64,000 nt of DNA from Musa acuminata AAA Group (lineage: Eukaryota > Streptophyta > Magnoliopsida > Zingiberales > Musaceae). The DNA lies in NCBI RefSeq assembly GCF_036884655.1, contig NC_088327.1, positions 9,271,001-9,335,000 of the forward strand. Reading direction: 5' to 3'. The notes beneath the pieces are model-generated. The model was not told where the DNA came from. It made no database searches and was given only the letters and a program-made list of their open reading frames with translations. Positions 49,301 through 64,000 of the stretch are shown one piece after another (the stretch's first letter is position 1; each line of letters opens with the position of its first letter). The translations under genes and the position numbers were made by a program.

Positions 49301-52300
49301 CTCTAGCTGATTATTCCTGCATCTTTTCTCTGACTTAAATTGTTAAATTTCTAGGTTATTTATATAACTAAGACACATCCTAGTGACCTTAAGACTAACT
49401 AGTGTAGATAGACATATGATCCTAAGAAAAACCAAATCACTGCATCGTTTTCTCTGCATGAAAAGTAGTTCAAAATATCTAGGTCCTTATAATTTTATTT
49501 TTGATTTTTTTTGCATCAGGTGCAAGACCCGGTCATTTATCTAATACATGCATCAGTAGACAAGCTAACTCGTTCAACAAATTTCCTTCAATATTTGGGA
49601 CAACATGCACTTATTGTCCATGAAGATGTACCCAGTGCAGAGGAGGATCAAGTTGATGACAAAAGATATCATTTTATGTCTCTTCTCTTGAACTTGGCTA
49701 ATACCTTCCTTTATATGGTCAACACTTATATTATTGTACCAACTGCTGATGACTACTCAATGAGCCTTGGAGCCGCTGCAACAGTATGTGGAATTATTAT
49801 TGGGTCTATGGCTGTTGCACAGGTTTTCTCTTCTGTTTATTTTAGTGCATGGTCCAATAGGTCATACTTCAAACCTCTTGTATTTAGCAGCATCGTGCTC
49901 TTCTTGGGCAATACTCTATATGCATTGGCTTATGATCTTGACTCCCTGCCAATCCTTCTCATTGGTCGTCTCTTATGTGGGTAAGCTAAACTTTTTAGCT
50001 TATTTTGCTGTGATGATTATTCGATGGATTCGTTACCACATTCTAGTTTCTAGTTTCCTGTAATTTAGTCCAGAACTATGTGAGATTCAATTGATGACTG
50101 TTAAGTGTTATATTTGTTGAATCTTTTGTTCTATCATATCTTGGGCCTTGAAGGTAGACAATTAGTGGTAAAGTTAATACAGTTGTTGAAACCTATATAT
50201 GAAATTCTACACGTTATATGAAATTCTATACATATACCATGATAAGCATTTGCCTTTTTCTTTTGCTTATTAACATTATTTGCTGCCAATCATAAAATAT
50301 TTTTGTTTCTAATTCCTTCAATTAAACATGCAGTGTTGTTGTTGGTATTTTGTACAATCAAGTGACTGAAATTGTTTTTTTGGTCAACTTGCTGGGGGCA
50401 TTTTTTTTCGTTTTTCCTTTTTGTGTTATGACCTTCTCTGTAGGCCAGACTCAACTGTCCACACTCATACCATTTTTAAATATGTCTGCCTATAACAGCT
50501 CACTTGCACCTCTTGCACAAAATGTTACTATTGCTATTGATTTTACAACTTCTGTATTTTGTATGTGTTCCAAGACTTTGTTGCTTCCTTGCTTTAATTT
50601 ACTAATAATTTCTTAATTTTGCAAAGTAACTTGAGATGTTTACAACTTGACATGAGGGATTGCAATGAGATAGGTAACTGAGTTTTCCTAGTACTGTATG
50701 GTTGCGGATGATATGTATATTAAATCCATAAAGACATTCATACATCTATGTGAACAACATATGTCTGATCTACACTCTGGAATTCCAAGTGATGTTTGTA
50801 GATATCTTTGTGAATTTTCTCATACCTTGAGAGATATTCAGTTTATGAGTTGTTCTGCTTGCACTTGCATCTACGAGTCTCAAAAAGATGCTTCTTTACG
50901 TCTTTGTGCATTGCTCTCTCTATAACATTTTCCCAAAGTGTTAGAACAAACACCACCACAGATGCACAATCTTTAGCTTCTCAGTGTAATCTAATTGCCC
51001 TTTCTGAATGGAACAACTATTAACCTGGCATGATCAAGCAGCTTTTAGCTGCAAATGTTTCCAATTTTTAGGCATGAAAACAAGATGATTCTTGGGAAAT
51101 CCAGCCTCTGTGAGAACACCATTTAACTTCAGGATGTTATCGCCTTTATTTACATCAGTGTCCTAGATAGCCTACTATTGGTATCTCATTGTTCAGACTC
51201 CCTTCAGTTTAATTAAGTGAACCTTTTTAAGATGATTTACCTTGGTTGCATTCTAGCATTATGTTTCTGGTGCCAGACTTGTCCCTTGCTTAAGTTTGGT
51301 TAAGTCTGTAATGCACCACCAAGTTTCTTTAGGTTTGATTGGTATGCCAGCTGATCAATTATTTCATGAATTGACGTTTTCAACTTGGGGCTTTTCTTTA
51401 TTGCAAAATCCTTCTGCGACAGGCATGGGTGGCAGTAAACCTTTCTTCTTGCCAAAGCATTATCATTGTTTGCATTGAAGTCAAATTGTCATACAGTAGC
51501 CTTGAATAAGATTTGAGTATTTTTATATTACCTATTCAGAACATGATCTCCATGTATTATTCTTCCATGATGAATGTACTCAAATGCAGGCTGGGTTCTG
51601 CGAGAGCTGTTAATCGTCGTTACATCAGCGATTGTGTTCCTCTTAAAATTCGTATGCAAGCTTCTGCTGGTTTTGTCAGTGCCAGTGCTCTTGGGATGGC
51701 TTGTGGTCCTGCGCTTGCTGGCTTGCTTCAAACTAATTTCAAGATATATGCCCTAACAATTAATCAAGATACTTTACCTGGTTGGGTTATGGCATTTGCT
51801 TGGTTAGCATACTTAATTTGGTTGTGGATTTCATTCAAAGAGCCAATTCGTGACACTGAAGTGAAACATTCCTCTCCAGATGTGGATGCTGGTACGTTAT
51901 GCTTAAAAGTCATCTTGAGATGTGCACACGTATGATGCATATGGATGTGTGATCTTATTGCCAAATAAGTACATCCTGAAAAATGTACCATTTAAGTCTA
52001 AGTATCCATCTGTACTTTGTTCATGACTGCTAGTACATGTTAACTTAGCATGTCTTATGTGATTGTCAACATAAAAAAAGAAGCCATAGCACGTTTGCTT
52101 TTTTGGGTTTATAGATGGAAAGGTAAGAACTCTCTTTAATTTTTTCCTGTAATTACTTGAAGTTTGTTGGTCTGATCTCTTTTAAAATCTAGAAGACTGT
52201 TTCTTGGCTGCATGGACTTAAAACTTATGTTTAGTTCCTTCTATTCTTCGATGGGCTATTGTAGTTCTGTTCCCTCATTGCTTTGGTAGTCTTTACTAAT

Positions 52301-55243
52301 ATTTTGACCTGTCCAAAGCTAGTTAAATTAATATCGGCCTGCTGAACTTTTAATTTGATAACTCGTAGCTATATTCAACGTACTGAACATGCTTTTCAGG
52401 TTTCATATTGCACTAGATTTGTGAGACAAAATAGCGACCACAGAAAGTGAAATAAAAATTAAGGAGCACTGTACGACTGACAGTCGCATGTCAAGTGAAA
52501 GATATACCAACCAAATTTGCCATGAGCAGACTATTTGCCTTTGTATGTCTGTATCTGCAGAGTGTATTTAGAAACATGTCATGTCTAATCTTGGTGGTTG
52601 TCATTGAGGATATCATCATTTATGTAACGTTGCCCACTAATTAATTTATTCTCGATATAGTTTGACTTTGAAATAGATATTATTGTATCAAACTAAGATT
52701 GCAAAGTTATACGCTTAGCAGAGAATTGAAGTTTGTAGCATCCTTTGATAACTATCTTTTCCTTTTTTTACTTTCATCATTTTGCTGATCTATTGAAAAG
52801 AAGTAAGCAATCAAGCAATTCCCTTGTTGAAAAATGTTTAAGTTGTAATAATTGCTCATCACATTTTTGCTCAAGAACAGGACATGATGAAAATGAATCA
52901 TTAGAAAGTGGTCTTATGCAACATTTGCTGCCAAGTTCAGAGCAGAAGCAAAATGAAGATGGTGATGATGAGTGTAACGACAGTGAAGATGCTTCAGAAG
53001 ATTCTCACAGACCTGCAACTTCAGTTGCTTCAGCCTATAGATTACTTACTCCATCAGTAAAGGTTAGGAATTTCTTAGTAGCATCAGTGGCAAAAGATTT
53101 CTAGAATTTGTTTATACTAATTCACACCGCTTTTATTCCTTGTCGGATATCATACAGAGAGAATATATAAATACTATAGCTTCGGTATACTAGACAATAA
53201 GCATGCATATGGATAGATTCACATTGTCAATGCTCACTCGTTGGCATAAAAAATAGAATCTAAAAAAATATAATCCTGAAACAAAGGATTAAAATCCAAA
53301 ACCTTTTAGTGAAGCTGGCTGCTCTTCTGTGTTGGCAATCAGTGACTAGAGACTACAATCATGAACTGTAAATACGGGGACCAACACATATGTTAGTAGT
53401 AGGTGGTTTGTCTCAGTTGGCTAGCTTTGGCATGTTTGGCCAATGATCAGTTTGGAACCACTAAGAGACCAGGTGTGAACTGAATTAAGAATTTAAGAGG
53501 AACTAGTTCAGTTGGCTTGGTTCAGTATGAGGTGTATCGGTGATTAGTCTCAAGTTTCTTCTTTCGTGGAATGATAAGCGTTATGGGATAATAGTTATAT
53601 TATCCAATTACTTGAAACGTTGGGCTAACACTGTGATATTGTAGTTGTACTATTTTGATATCATATTATGTACCATGAATATGTGTATTTGTGGTACATT
53701 TAAGATCATTGGATGTCAACACATGGTAGGGAGGGTATAGTTCCCTGAGGTACCCAATAACAAGCTGCCATGATCAATGAGGTGTAGGTTAATGATATCA
53801 CGAATGAATAGTTAGAACTTACATATGTTTTAATCATAGTGGCAGTGAATATACTGATATTGAAACGTTTAGATGGTACAGTGCATACTAAAGGAGTCTC
53901 AATTTACTTCGTGTTTCAATAATCTCTAAGAACAAAAAATGAAACGATTGATGATGAGATATGATACTCGAGATCACATAGAATGACATTTGTTAACTAA
54001 ATTATTGTTTCATCTTCATGTATTTGTTGTGATAATGGAGGGGTAGGGAATTCTAAACCACAATCATAGAGTTCATATCTCAACACCCTACTTTCCACTA
54101 TGGGATTTAGTGTTTTTGAACCAAATCAGGAAGGAATTGGACAAACTTCTATCTTTGTTAAATTTCACCCTCTCAACTGATATTTAACAAAATTTTGAAA
54201 GATTAACCATTCACGGGAACTAGATTTGATAAATATTAACTTTGAAGCACTTGTTTTGTATTTAACAACTATGAGTTGGGTAGCACTTATAAATAGTTAA
54301 AATCTCTGTGATGGAAGCACAAAGTCTCTTTTCCTACAGGGGAAAAGTGGAATTGTTGCTCTTTGTTGTCTGCTGTAATTTTGGATGAATGATTTTATTT
54401 GAAAATTCTTTCTTGAAGGTTGATTATATATCATATCCCGATAAAGTATCGTATCTTGGATTTTGTTAGGTTGATTCTATAGAGTTATTCGATCCACTCA
54501 TGTTGTTGCTCTTCATAACTGGTTGCAATTACCAATTATGTACAGTTTATGAACCAACTTGTCACCTTTTTATAGGTCCAGTTGTTGATATATTTCATGC
54601 TCAAATATGCGATGGAGATATTACTCTCTGAATCAAGTGTCATTACCAGTTACTACTTTGGATGGTCCACAAGTTCTGTAGCAATATTTCTTGCAATCCT
54701 GGGGCTTACAGTTCTTCCAGTTAATGCCGTTATTGGAACGTACATAAGTAACATGTTTGAAGACAGGTATGCTTTGTGTTTTGCCAGCTCATAGATTACT
54801 ACAGTACTAAGTCCAGTGCACCACAGTTCTTCCAGTTATGTACTTCATTTGGCAGTTGAGCATATTTCTGTTTCATGGACAAAGAAGTATTTTGCCATAT
54901 TTAGAAGTAGCTTAATCTTCTTTCAAAATCTTCAGTCAGATTTCATCCAACGTTGCATGACTTTGTGGTTCCAATTCAAGGTGCACCTTTTTGGTATTCT
55001 CCTCATGTTAACCTACCTTTGTTTTTTGTTTCTTTCTTTGTGCAGGCAACTTTTGTTAGTATCTGAAATTTTGGTGTTATTAGGAATTGTACTAAGCTTC
55101 CAATTCACAAGTTCCTACACGGTGCCGCAATATGTTTGCTCAGCATTGATCACATTTGTGGCTGCCGAAGTTCTTGAAGGTAAGTATTATGCTCACTGAA
55201 ATCCAGAATATTTACCAAATTAACAAATTATCAGATTTTCTGC

Positions 55244-55275
<32 letters not shown>

Positions 55276-55768
55276 TTTGAGGAATGGTGACTTTATCTGG
55301 TTTTTTTTTGAAAAAAATCAATAGCTTTTCGTATATATGGCAACAACATTCAAAATATTGCATTTATTGTTTTTGGAGAGCATAAACTGGACTTCAACGA
55401 GAGCAATTATAGCTTAAAAGGACCAGAAAATTGATCATTTTGGTATTGAAATAATAATTCAGGGAAGGGGGTAGGGTTGGTTGAGATATACTCCGAGGAG
55501 ACTAATGCAGATTAGTCGGATTGATGCAGGTGTCAATCTATCCCTCCTGTCTCAAGTTATGTCATCCCGCTTGGCACGAGGAACTTACAATGGTGGGCTG
55601 CTATCGACAGAAGCAGGGACTTTGGCTCGGGTGGTTGCCGATGGTACTATTACGCTTGCTGGCTATTTGGGCGAAAGCAAGCTCCTCAACATCACCTTGT
55701 TCCCCTCTTTATTAATCTGCGTAGCGTCCATTGCTGCCACCATCCGCAACTACAATTCTCTCTTCTGA
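43374..55768 (+). CDS. SPX-MFS vacuolar phosphate transporter (PHT5/VPT1 type)
   Basis: Ten coding exons with GT-AG borders and consistent phase: 43374-43426, 45425-45545, 47732-48043, 48187-48291, 49520-49980, 51590-51891, 52881-53062, 54576-54766, 55046-55179, 55530-55768; 699 residues, the usual family length. Family members (Arabidopsis PHT5;1/VPT1, rice SPX-MFS) move phosphate across the tonoplast for storage, gated by inositol pyrophosphates bound to SPX. The N-terminal SPX domain (about 1-145) has [21 protein letters not shown] and the basic [13 protein letters not shown] cluster, matching the phosphate-signal binding lysines. The MFS part (about 245-695) has [39 protein letters not shown], an acidic cytosolic loop (exon 52881-53062), [15 protein letters not shown] and a terminal [17 protein letters not shown] block. 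All core motifs are intact. Several introns exceed 1.4 kb. Orthology to one specific rice or Arabidopsis copy is not resolved. Confidence 0.95.
43427..45424. other. 2-kb SPX-MFS intron with repeat remnant
   Basis: Intron 1 of the SPX-MFS gene. At 45160-45180 a short segment has an acceptor- and donor-like border (TTGCAG ... GCATGGTATGA), but including it would disrupt the conserved WxxYYINYK join, so I treat it as intronic. Apart from the remnant at 44325-44480 nothing is recognised. Confidence 0.6.
44325..44480. mobile_element. remnant of the GTAC-rich hAT-like family
   Basis: CATACTGGTATACCGACCAG, GTACCACCATACCAGTCCCC and TATCGGACTGATGCGTACCA resemble the right part of element E1 (7,850-7,950: CCCCTATCAGATCAATATGT, ACGACCCGTAC). 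Clean termini and a target-site duplication were not found. Confidence 0.5.
47250..47440. repeat. repeat fragment shared with 48,965
   Basis: GCTTGGTTGGACTGGTAAA followed by GGTCAG occurs at about 47,409 and again at about 48,967 in a different intron of the same gene. The two introns hold diverged copies of one unidentified dispersed repeat. Confidence 0.5.
55243..55271. repeat. short (TA)n microsatellite
   Basis: TA tract in the last intron of the SPX-MFS gene. Confidence 0.9.
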
Positions 55769-58323
<2,555 letters not shown>

Positions 58324-59059
58324 GCTTCTTCCTCTTCCTTTTTCCTAACTCTATTTTCTTTTGTTATTATTAGGAGAGGGAGGGAACAAAAGAAGGTAGA
58401 ATTTGACATAAAATGCTTTTTTCTCTTTTTCTCTGCCTAACTTTCTGGGTAACAGGGAGGCGTGCACGTGCGCACGTGAGCGATACTATCTTTTAACTCT
58501 AAGCTATTTTAGTCCCCCTTTTCTAATCCGAGTCTGATGGATGACGGATCGGTGGTGGTCCTTCCTGTGTGTGTGTGTGGGAGGGCTGCGGTGGAATCTG
58601 GTCAAAATGGCCTCCGCGGACCGTGCTCGGGGGCCACTATCTTGTCCGTCGTGTGGGGAATAGGAGTGGAGACGGCGGTGGCCCCAAGATGGTGACAAGT
58701 AGGCACTACTCGAAAAAAGACACGTGTCTAGTGGTAACTGACTCAGAACAAGAATCATTTCGGTGGACGGTGGATGCGTACCTTTCCCAGTGGTGCTTTC
58801 ACCCACCATTGTTGGAATCCACGATGACTGTATTTGCATGGGTTCACCTGGACGAAATGTCAGTGTTCTAATAGAAGAAATTGAATCTGAACAATAAGCC
58901 TAATAGATATATCCTTCTAATATCTCCAATGTAATATTGTAGCAGGTAAAAAGATTGTACACCTGTTGTTCGAGCTCATAATTGATCTTAGGGCACAAAA
59001 TATCATGATACTTGTCAGCAGAACAATGAGTTTCTTCTCAGCCTAGAAGAACAGTGTAC
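58324..59059. other. TCP 3' region, no gene recognised
   Basis: 3' UTR-like T-rich sequence, then two CACGTG motifs in GTGCACGTGCGCACGTGAGC (58,461-58,480) and a palindrome GACACGTGTC (58,719-58,728). No coding region is supported. Confidence 0.5.
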
Positions 59060-60800
59060 CTGCCCAGTAAGAACAGTGTGAGAGTTTTGTAGCATAGAAT
59101 TCCTGGAATCCAAGAAAATGGAAGCAGAATACTCTCCTTTGCGAATACGGTTGCTGGAATCTACAGGTAACCACAAGAGACACAACAAGCTGCAGATGTT
59201 ACACGCAGATGCCAAGTAGAAATTACGTAAAATGTAAGTTCTTGACCTCATGCAACAAAGTGCCACTTTGACACTATCATTGTTTGACATGGATTCCTAC
59301 TCTACTACCAGAAATTAGATTCATTATAGTGCTATACTGCAGCAATACCTCCTTAAACAAGCAAGTGCAGTTCAATAAAAAAATTGTGTTATCTTTTACA
59401 AAGAAGAAAAACCAACTGATTCTTTTCTGATTTCAGTGTGTGATAGTTGCAAAAAGGCTTTCTAAACAATGCATACATGTGCTCTTGGACTCTAGAATAA
59501 CAGATCCAGTATTTTTAGGTTGTGATTAGACTAATTGTTTTGTAGTACGTAAATTCAGATTATTAGTTATTAGCCTTCATCAAGTTAAATTTGTGGAAAA
59601 TACATCTTGGTTTTAGAAACTCACCTACTTCCTTTAGCAAGAAATCGGAAAATGGCCTTAAAACAAAGAAGCAGGCTCATGTTATCAGCATGCAGTGTTA
59701 GGTGCTCCTGATGTTAACAACAATTATATTTTTTCTTATCCTTCCACTTAATGGCTTATTAGTTTTTCACTTTCGAACCTGTTGGTATGCATTTTAAATA
59801 AGCTCTGTTCTAATAATCTCAATTTGCAATTACTTTCACCTATGTTGATCTTTTAGTCTTGAACAGTTTTGAAAGAAGTGTTTAAGTACACCTACTAGAA
59901 AAATGAATGATCAAACCTACTTGGATGTCTCGTTTGCTTCCAAGACAAAAAGAACAGAATTCTCAGTGACAAACATGATCTAATGTCTCATGCAAGCTTT
60001 TGTAACTAAACCAAGATTATCCTTATAAATGCATATAATATTTAATGAGTCAATGTATCAGTTTCTAAGTTATCCTTACAAACTTGAGAAATCCAAAACT
60101 TTTTCCACATATATATAGCACACAAATGACAGCAAGTAAAAGAATATCCAGAAAAAGGATGAGAACTTCATTGTCAAATCACATGTCTACTGTCGCTTTA
60201 GATGTATCAGCAATTCTTTGGTAATATGTGCATTATGGACTGCCCTTGAAAGATTTTTGGATCAAGCTACATTACATGCAAGGAATTCAGCCTCTTTTCA
60301 GAAAATTATGCCTCATCATGTAACTCTAGAAAGCAAAACAAGACCAGGTAAATAAGAACAACTAGAATTCGGCATCGAATACTAACACTTGATTATAAGA
60401 TGAACAAAAGATCACACTACCTGAATGTAAACTTGCGTTGCCGACATTTGTCCCTCCAGCTAAAACCCTGTTTCGCTCCGCACATTCTTCAACCGCTGAT
60501 TGAAGAGAGCAGAATTGGGAGCATGCCTGCGATCAGAGATTTCTGGTCAAATAAAACATCCTAATGTTTAGGAAGAATATGATTCGAGCTAGGGTTGGGG
60601 ACGACTATCAGGTACAAGCACCGCGAATCTTACTTGAGACGGATGCTTAACCCGAGGATCAAATCGAAGACGCTGGCGAGGCGATGCCTGATCCGATCGT
60701 GACGTGCTCGCGATTAAGGGAAGAGGCGGAGACGAGGGCGAAGGATTCCCGCCGGGGGGAAGGCGTAGAGGAGATGAGGCTACGTCGATGCGGGCGAGCC
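59060..60800 (-). ncRNA. possible spliced minus-strand transcript, non-coding or micropeptide
   Basis: On the minus strand a GC-rich leader (about 60,800 to 60,635, donor GTAAGA) is followed by segments with good splice borders: 60526-60421 (acceptor TCGCAG, donor GTAGTG), 60325-60276 (acceptor TTTCTAG, donor GTAATG) and 59160-59060 (acceptor CTGTAG, donor GTACAC). Joined, an ATG at 60447 gives only 21 codons (MSATQVYIQ, then SYMMRHNFLKRG, stop at 60287). An earlier ATG gives an even shorter frame. No long frame or known domain is found, so it may be a long non-coding RNA, a gene with exons I missed, or a coincidence of splice-like sites. It is divergent from the gene at 61,949. Confidence 0.3.
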
Positions 60801-61948
60801 GGAACGCCCGTCTCCCTCCCTTTGCGACTCAGCCCAGTCGCTGCTCAACAAACACATCTAAAATATTATTCTCATGATGATACTAATTTACTTAAGGTTA
60901 AAAGTTATATTTTGTTTTACCTTTTTTTCTTTCTTATTATATTCATATTTAAATTTAAATTTTTTTGTCTGTTATAACCGTCCACCGACAAACAAAGATT
61001 TAATATTGATTATTGTACTACATAATTTGTTATTTATTTTCTTTTTTATCGGAATTTTTTATTTATGTTATACCAACCCTATATAAATCTTTATTTGATA
61101 TATTTTGAATATTTGAAAATAATTTGTTACACTAACGGAACCGAAATGAATCATCTGAGGCCAATTTAGTTGCGGCCAGTTCGATTTCAATTCAAAATAA
61201 ACCGGGTCTATTTATAATAAAAAATAAACTTTACTCGAGAATTTATCATTTATTTATTTTGTGCATAACATAGTGATATTTATGATGAGCTTATGACTCA
61301 TATATGATACCAATGCCATAAAAGACAACACACACGCATCATAGTGACATGTGTTGGGTAGATATTGTTGTGCATCACAAAAATCAGAAAATGAATCTAA
61401 GACTTAGAATTGACGTGCCACTGGTACACCTACCACACAAACCTCATCGGTGACTTGATAGCATCTCTGATCCAATATTAATTTTCCGTGACATATATAC
61501 AATCATTTCCATAAATAATCGATAGTAATTTATGAGCGATCGATCAAATCTGATCGAATTGGGTCCGATTGGCCCAAACGTTAGCTTGAATAAGGCTTGG
61601 ATGGATACATTTTAATGTATTGTGTTGATTGATAATAACTAAAATTTGTTCTAATAATTAGAAATAAAATAATGATTATTTGAAGGGGAGGAAAGGTTCA
61701 AAACAAATCCATATCGCCTCTCTCTCTCTCACGCTCACACATAAGCAGAAGTAGGCGGCACGCATTCGGCAACTCCAACCCGTACCCGTACCTCAGGATA
61801 AACAGCGCGCCTCTGCTTGCCTGGGGCCGTAAGCCAAGACGCGGCCGCCGCCGCCGCCCGCCGACGACACGGGTGGGATCCGTGTGCTAGAGGAGGAAGG
61901 ACCAGACGGAGGAGGACGGTCGCACGCCAGCGATCGATAAAGGCAGCC
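60801..61948. other. intergenic and promoter of the ACS10-like gene
   Basis: AT-rich sequence (60,860-61,690), then a (TC)-rich and GC-rich leader (61,710-61,948). No other gene is recognised. The frame of the downstream protein is open upstream to about 61,817 but without an ATG. Confidence 0.55.
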
Positions 61949-64000
61949 ATGCGCGTCATAGTCCCCCTCCAGGCCGTGGTGCAGGGGAGGGGCGGCCTCG
62001 TCCTCGGTTCCCTCATCCCCTGCGCCCTCTTCTACTTCCTCCAGTTCTACCTCCGCCGCAACCGCCCCTCCTCCTCTTCCCCGCCGCCCCCTTCCTCTGC
62101 CTCCGGCTCCAACCTGCCCGAGCTCGCCTCCATCCCTCGGTCGCTCTCGAGGGGCCTCCTCTCTCCCCGGGGCTCCTTTGGCCCAGCACGCCTCTCCTCG
62201 CGCGGCACCGCCGTCGTCAGGGACGACGACAACCCCTACTACGTCGGGCTGAAGAGGTGCGCCGATGACCCCTACAATCGCTCGACCAATCCCCAGGGCT
62301 TCCTTCTGCTTGGGCTGGCAGAGAATAGGGTGTGTGATCCTCCCTTCCTTTGCTTCCTGCTGTGTCAATGGGCGATATGAAAGATTTGGTGCTTGTTTTT
62401 GGCACAGTTGTCATTGGATATAATTCAAGATTGGTTGGTCAAGAATTGGAAGGAGTCATTGCTGTTGGATGACGAGGAGGAAGAGTTGAGTATCCAGGGA
62501 CTGGCAACGTATCAGCCTTATGATGGATCAATGGATTTGAAGACGGTGAGTGAAACTTTTCTCCCTTTTGTTTTCTACATCTTTCGATCTCATTTCTTGG
62601 TGCACGCTCTTAGAGTCTGTATTGCCACTGGTTCAGAATAATATTTGAATAAGATTTATGATGCAAATACCAACAGGAGAAGCAATTTAGAACACCTCAG
62701 TATATGGCCTGTTTATGATTCTTTTTCATGTCCATCAATTCAGTCCTTGTCAAGACTTCCTTGTTTTGTTATTATGTGTAGAAAAAAAACTAGATACAAA
62801 TTTATGCCCTAATGTATTGTGACATGGTATCTACTGATGGTTGTGACGATATTGTCCTTCTTCTCCAGCTTAGTCTTGGTTTTGTCTGTTCAATTTTGTG
62901 GACCTTTTGCACTGATGAAGTCTGCCTGCCTATTTGTTGTACAAGAAGCTGATTTTGGGTGTGTGCATGTTTATTCATTTTGATCTATGTTTTTTTCTGA
63001 TATTTCCATAGATCAAAATGAAGACAACATACTTTTGAAAATCCCTAAGCGAAGAATACTTTTTATTATTATACCAAGAGATTGTACGCTTAATTATTTG
63101 CTTATATAGATACTTGATTTTATGACTAAAAAGGCAGAACAGCATCATGGCAAAAGGCAAGAGAAGACAACATTCTTAAAGATCCATCTTGGAGACACTT
63201 TCACTAATAGATACATTATGTTGATTCTTGTTTTGTATTATATTTTACCTTTTATTAACCTGATGATGCTTAATGTGTGGAATTAGATTTAACAACTCAT
63301 TCGTAGTTATAAGGCAATGTCTATAACCGCATGTTAGATGCTTCAAATCTATTTCCAAATTGACGTTTCTTATTTTGTCGCAATGGATCTTTCATACCTT
63401 CCATTTCATTAGTTTCATAACAGAGAAAATACTATGATCATATCCACTTCTGATTTTTTTAACACGATAAGAAAGGTTGAAGTTTTTTTGACGTTAGCTT
63501 GGAAATAATGGTTCTTGTATTTTACACTTACAAATTCAAGCGAGAATTGCGAATTTATATGTAACTATGACATACAAATTTTAATTAATTTACCTTGTAT
63601 TTTAATTTCAAATGCACTTCTGGCATTGGGTGGAGCATAATTATGGATTGGGTAGTTTGCTGTGATTAACTGGTGAATATATTTGCTACAAGAACAAAAA
63701 AACCATTGTCTTCAGGTTACTCACTCAAGATCTTGTATGTCCAAAGTTGCTCATCTTTTTATGTGGAACATCAAGTTTGATTACAAAGCTATGTTGTTCT
63801 CACAAGGTTACATCTAGAATTTTCCTCTCTGGAAATCTTGACTATAATTTTGGTGGATACTAAGAACTATAGCTGAAAGAAAATCAGCCTGCATGATCTT
63901 CATTGTTCATCTATCATTTCATCTTCAAGAAGTGTGATATTATCTCGTATTATCGACTGAAATATTCTTGTATTTAGGCTTACATATTGAGATTTAATTG
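61949..64000 (+). CDS. ACS10/ACS12-type aminotransferase (3' partial)
   Basis: Two exons are visible: 61949-62329 and 62408-62545 (GT-AG, phase 0), 173 residues. The following intron (from 62546) runs to the window edge without another recognisable exon. The start MRVIVPLQAVVQGRGGLVLG leads into a hydrophobic segment (IPCALFYFLQFYL), a Ser/Pro-rich linker, then NPYYVGLKR...DPYN...NPQGFLLLGLAEN and LSLDIIQDWLVKNW, the N-terminus of the ACC-synthase-like PLP fold, ending at LATYQPYDG. This layout is that of Arabidopsis ACS10/ACS12, described as amino-acid aminotransferases rather than true ACC synthases, with a putative membrane-anchored N-terminus. The catalytic lysine and most of the domain lie off the right edge. 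Some relatives have extra residues before MRVIVP; here the first in-frame ATG is at 61949. Confidence 0.9.

Noticed and set aside
61793..62368. 191-codon minus-strand frame over the ACS10-like first exon
   Set aside because: Antisense of the GC-rich exon, rich in Glu/Gly/Arg; no domain.

Overview
The window is nuclear DNA of a flowering plant. Genes have many GT-AG introns, AT-rich introns, plant-only families (HAP2 with a basic tail, GRAS, TCP, SPX-MFS), and strongly GC-rich first exons. The GC-rich 5' coding ends, long (TA)n tracts and closeness of the proteins to monocot homologues point to a monocot, perhaps Zingiberales/Musa-like. The lineage is an inference, not a search result.

Layout. 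1-25,956 (+): HAP2/GCS1 gamete fusogen, 17 visible exons, with its N-terminus beyond the left edge. Its large introns hold hAT-like non-autonomous elements (6.1-8.6 kb and 12.6-13.2 kb), a reverse-strand LINE fragment (10.4 kb) and a probable LINE tail (20 kb). 27,332-29,176 (+): intronless GRAS regulator SCL28, with a perfect MSA mitotic element upstream. 30,796-32,636 (+): small unrecognised multi-pass membrane protein with a 76-bp tandem duplication over its start codon. 35,013-36,109 (+): BAG-type Hsp70 co-chaperone with a ubiquitin-like domain. 36-43 kb: AT-rich intergenic DNA with a decayed LINE (39.1-40.8 kb) and microsatellites. 43,374-55,768 (+): SPX-MFS vacuolar phosphate transporter (PHT5/VPT1 type), 10 coding exons and probably a leader intron. 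57,328-58,323 (+): class I TCP transcription factor (TCP9/TCP19 type), intronless. 59.0-60.8 kb (-): possible spliced non-coding or micropeptide transcript. 61,949 to the right edge (+): first two exons of an ACS10/ACS12-type aminotransferase.

The genes are separate plant transcription units, not an operon. They cover gamete fusion (HAP2), cell-cycle and growth control (SCL28, TCP), protein quality control (BAG), phosphate storage (SPX-MFS) and amino-acid metabolism (ACS10-like). The most notable structures are a cluster of hAT-like elements sharing one 8-bp target site, one of which carries an F-box/PP2-B gene fragment; the out-of-frame duplicated start of the small membrane-protein gene; and the MSA site upstream of SCL28.
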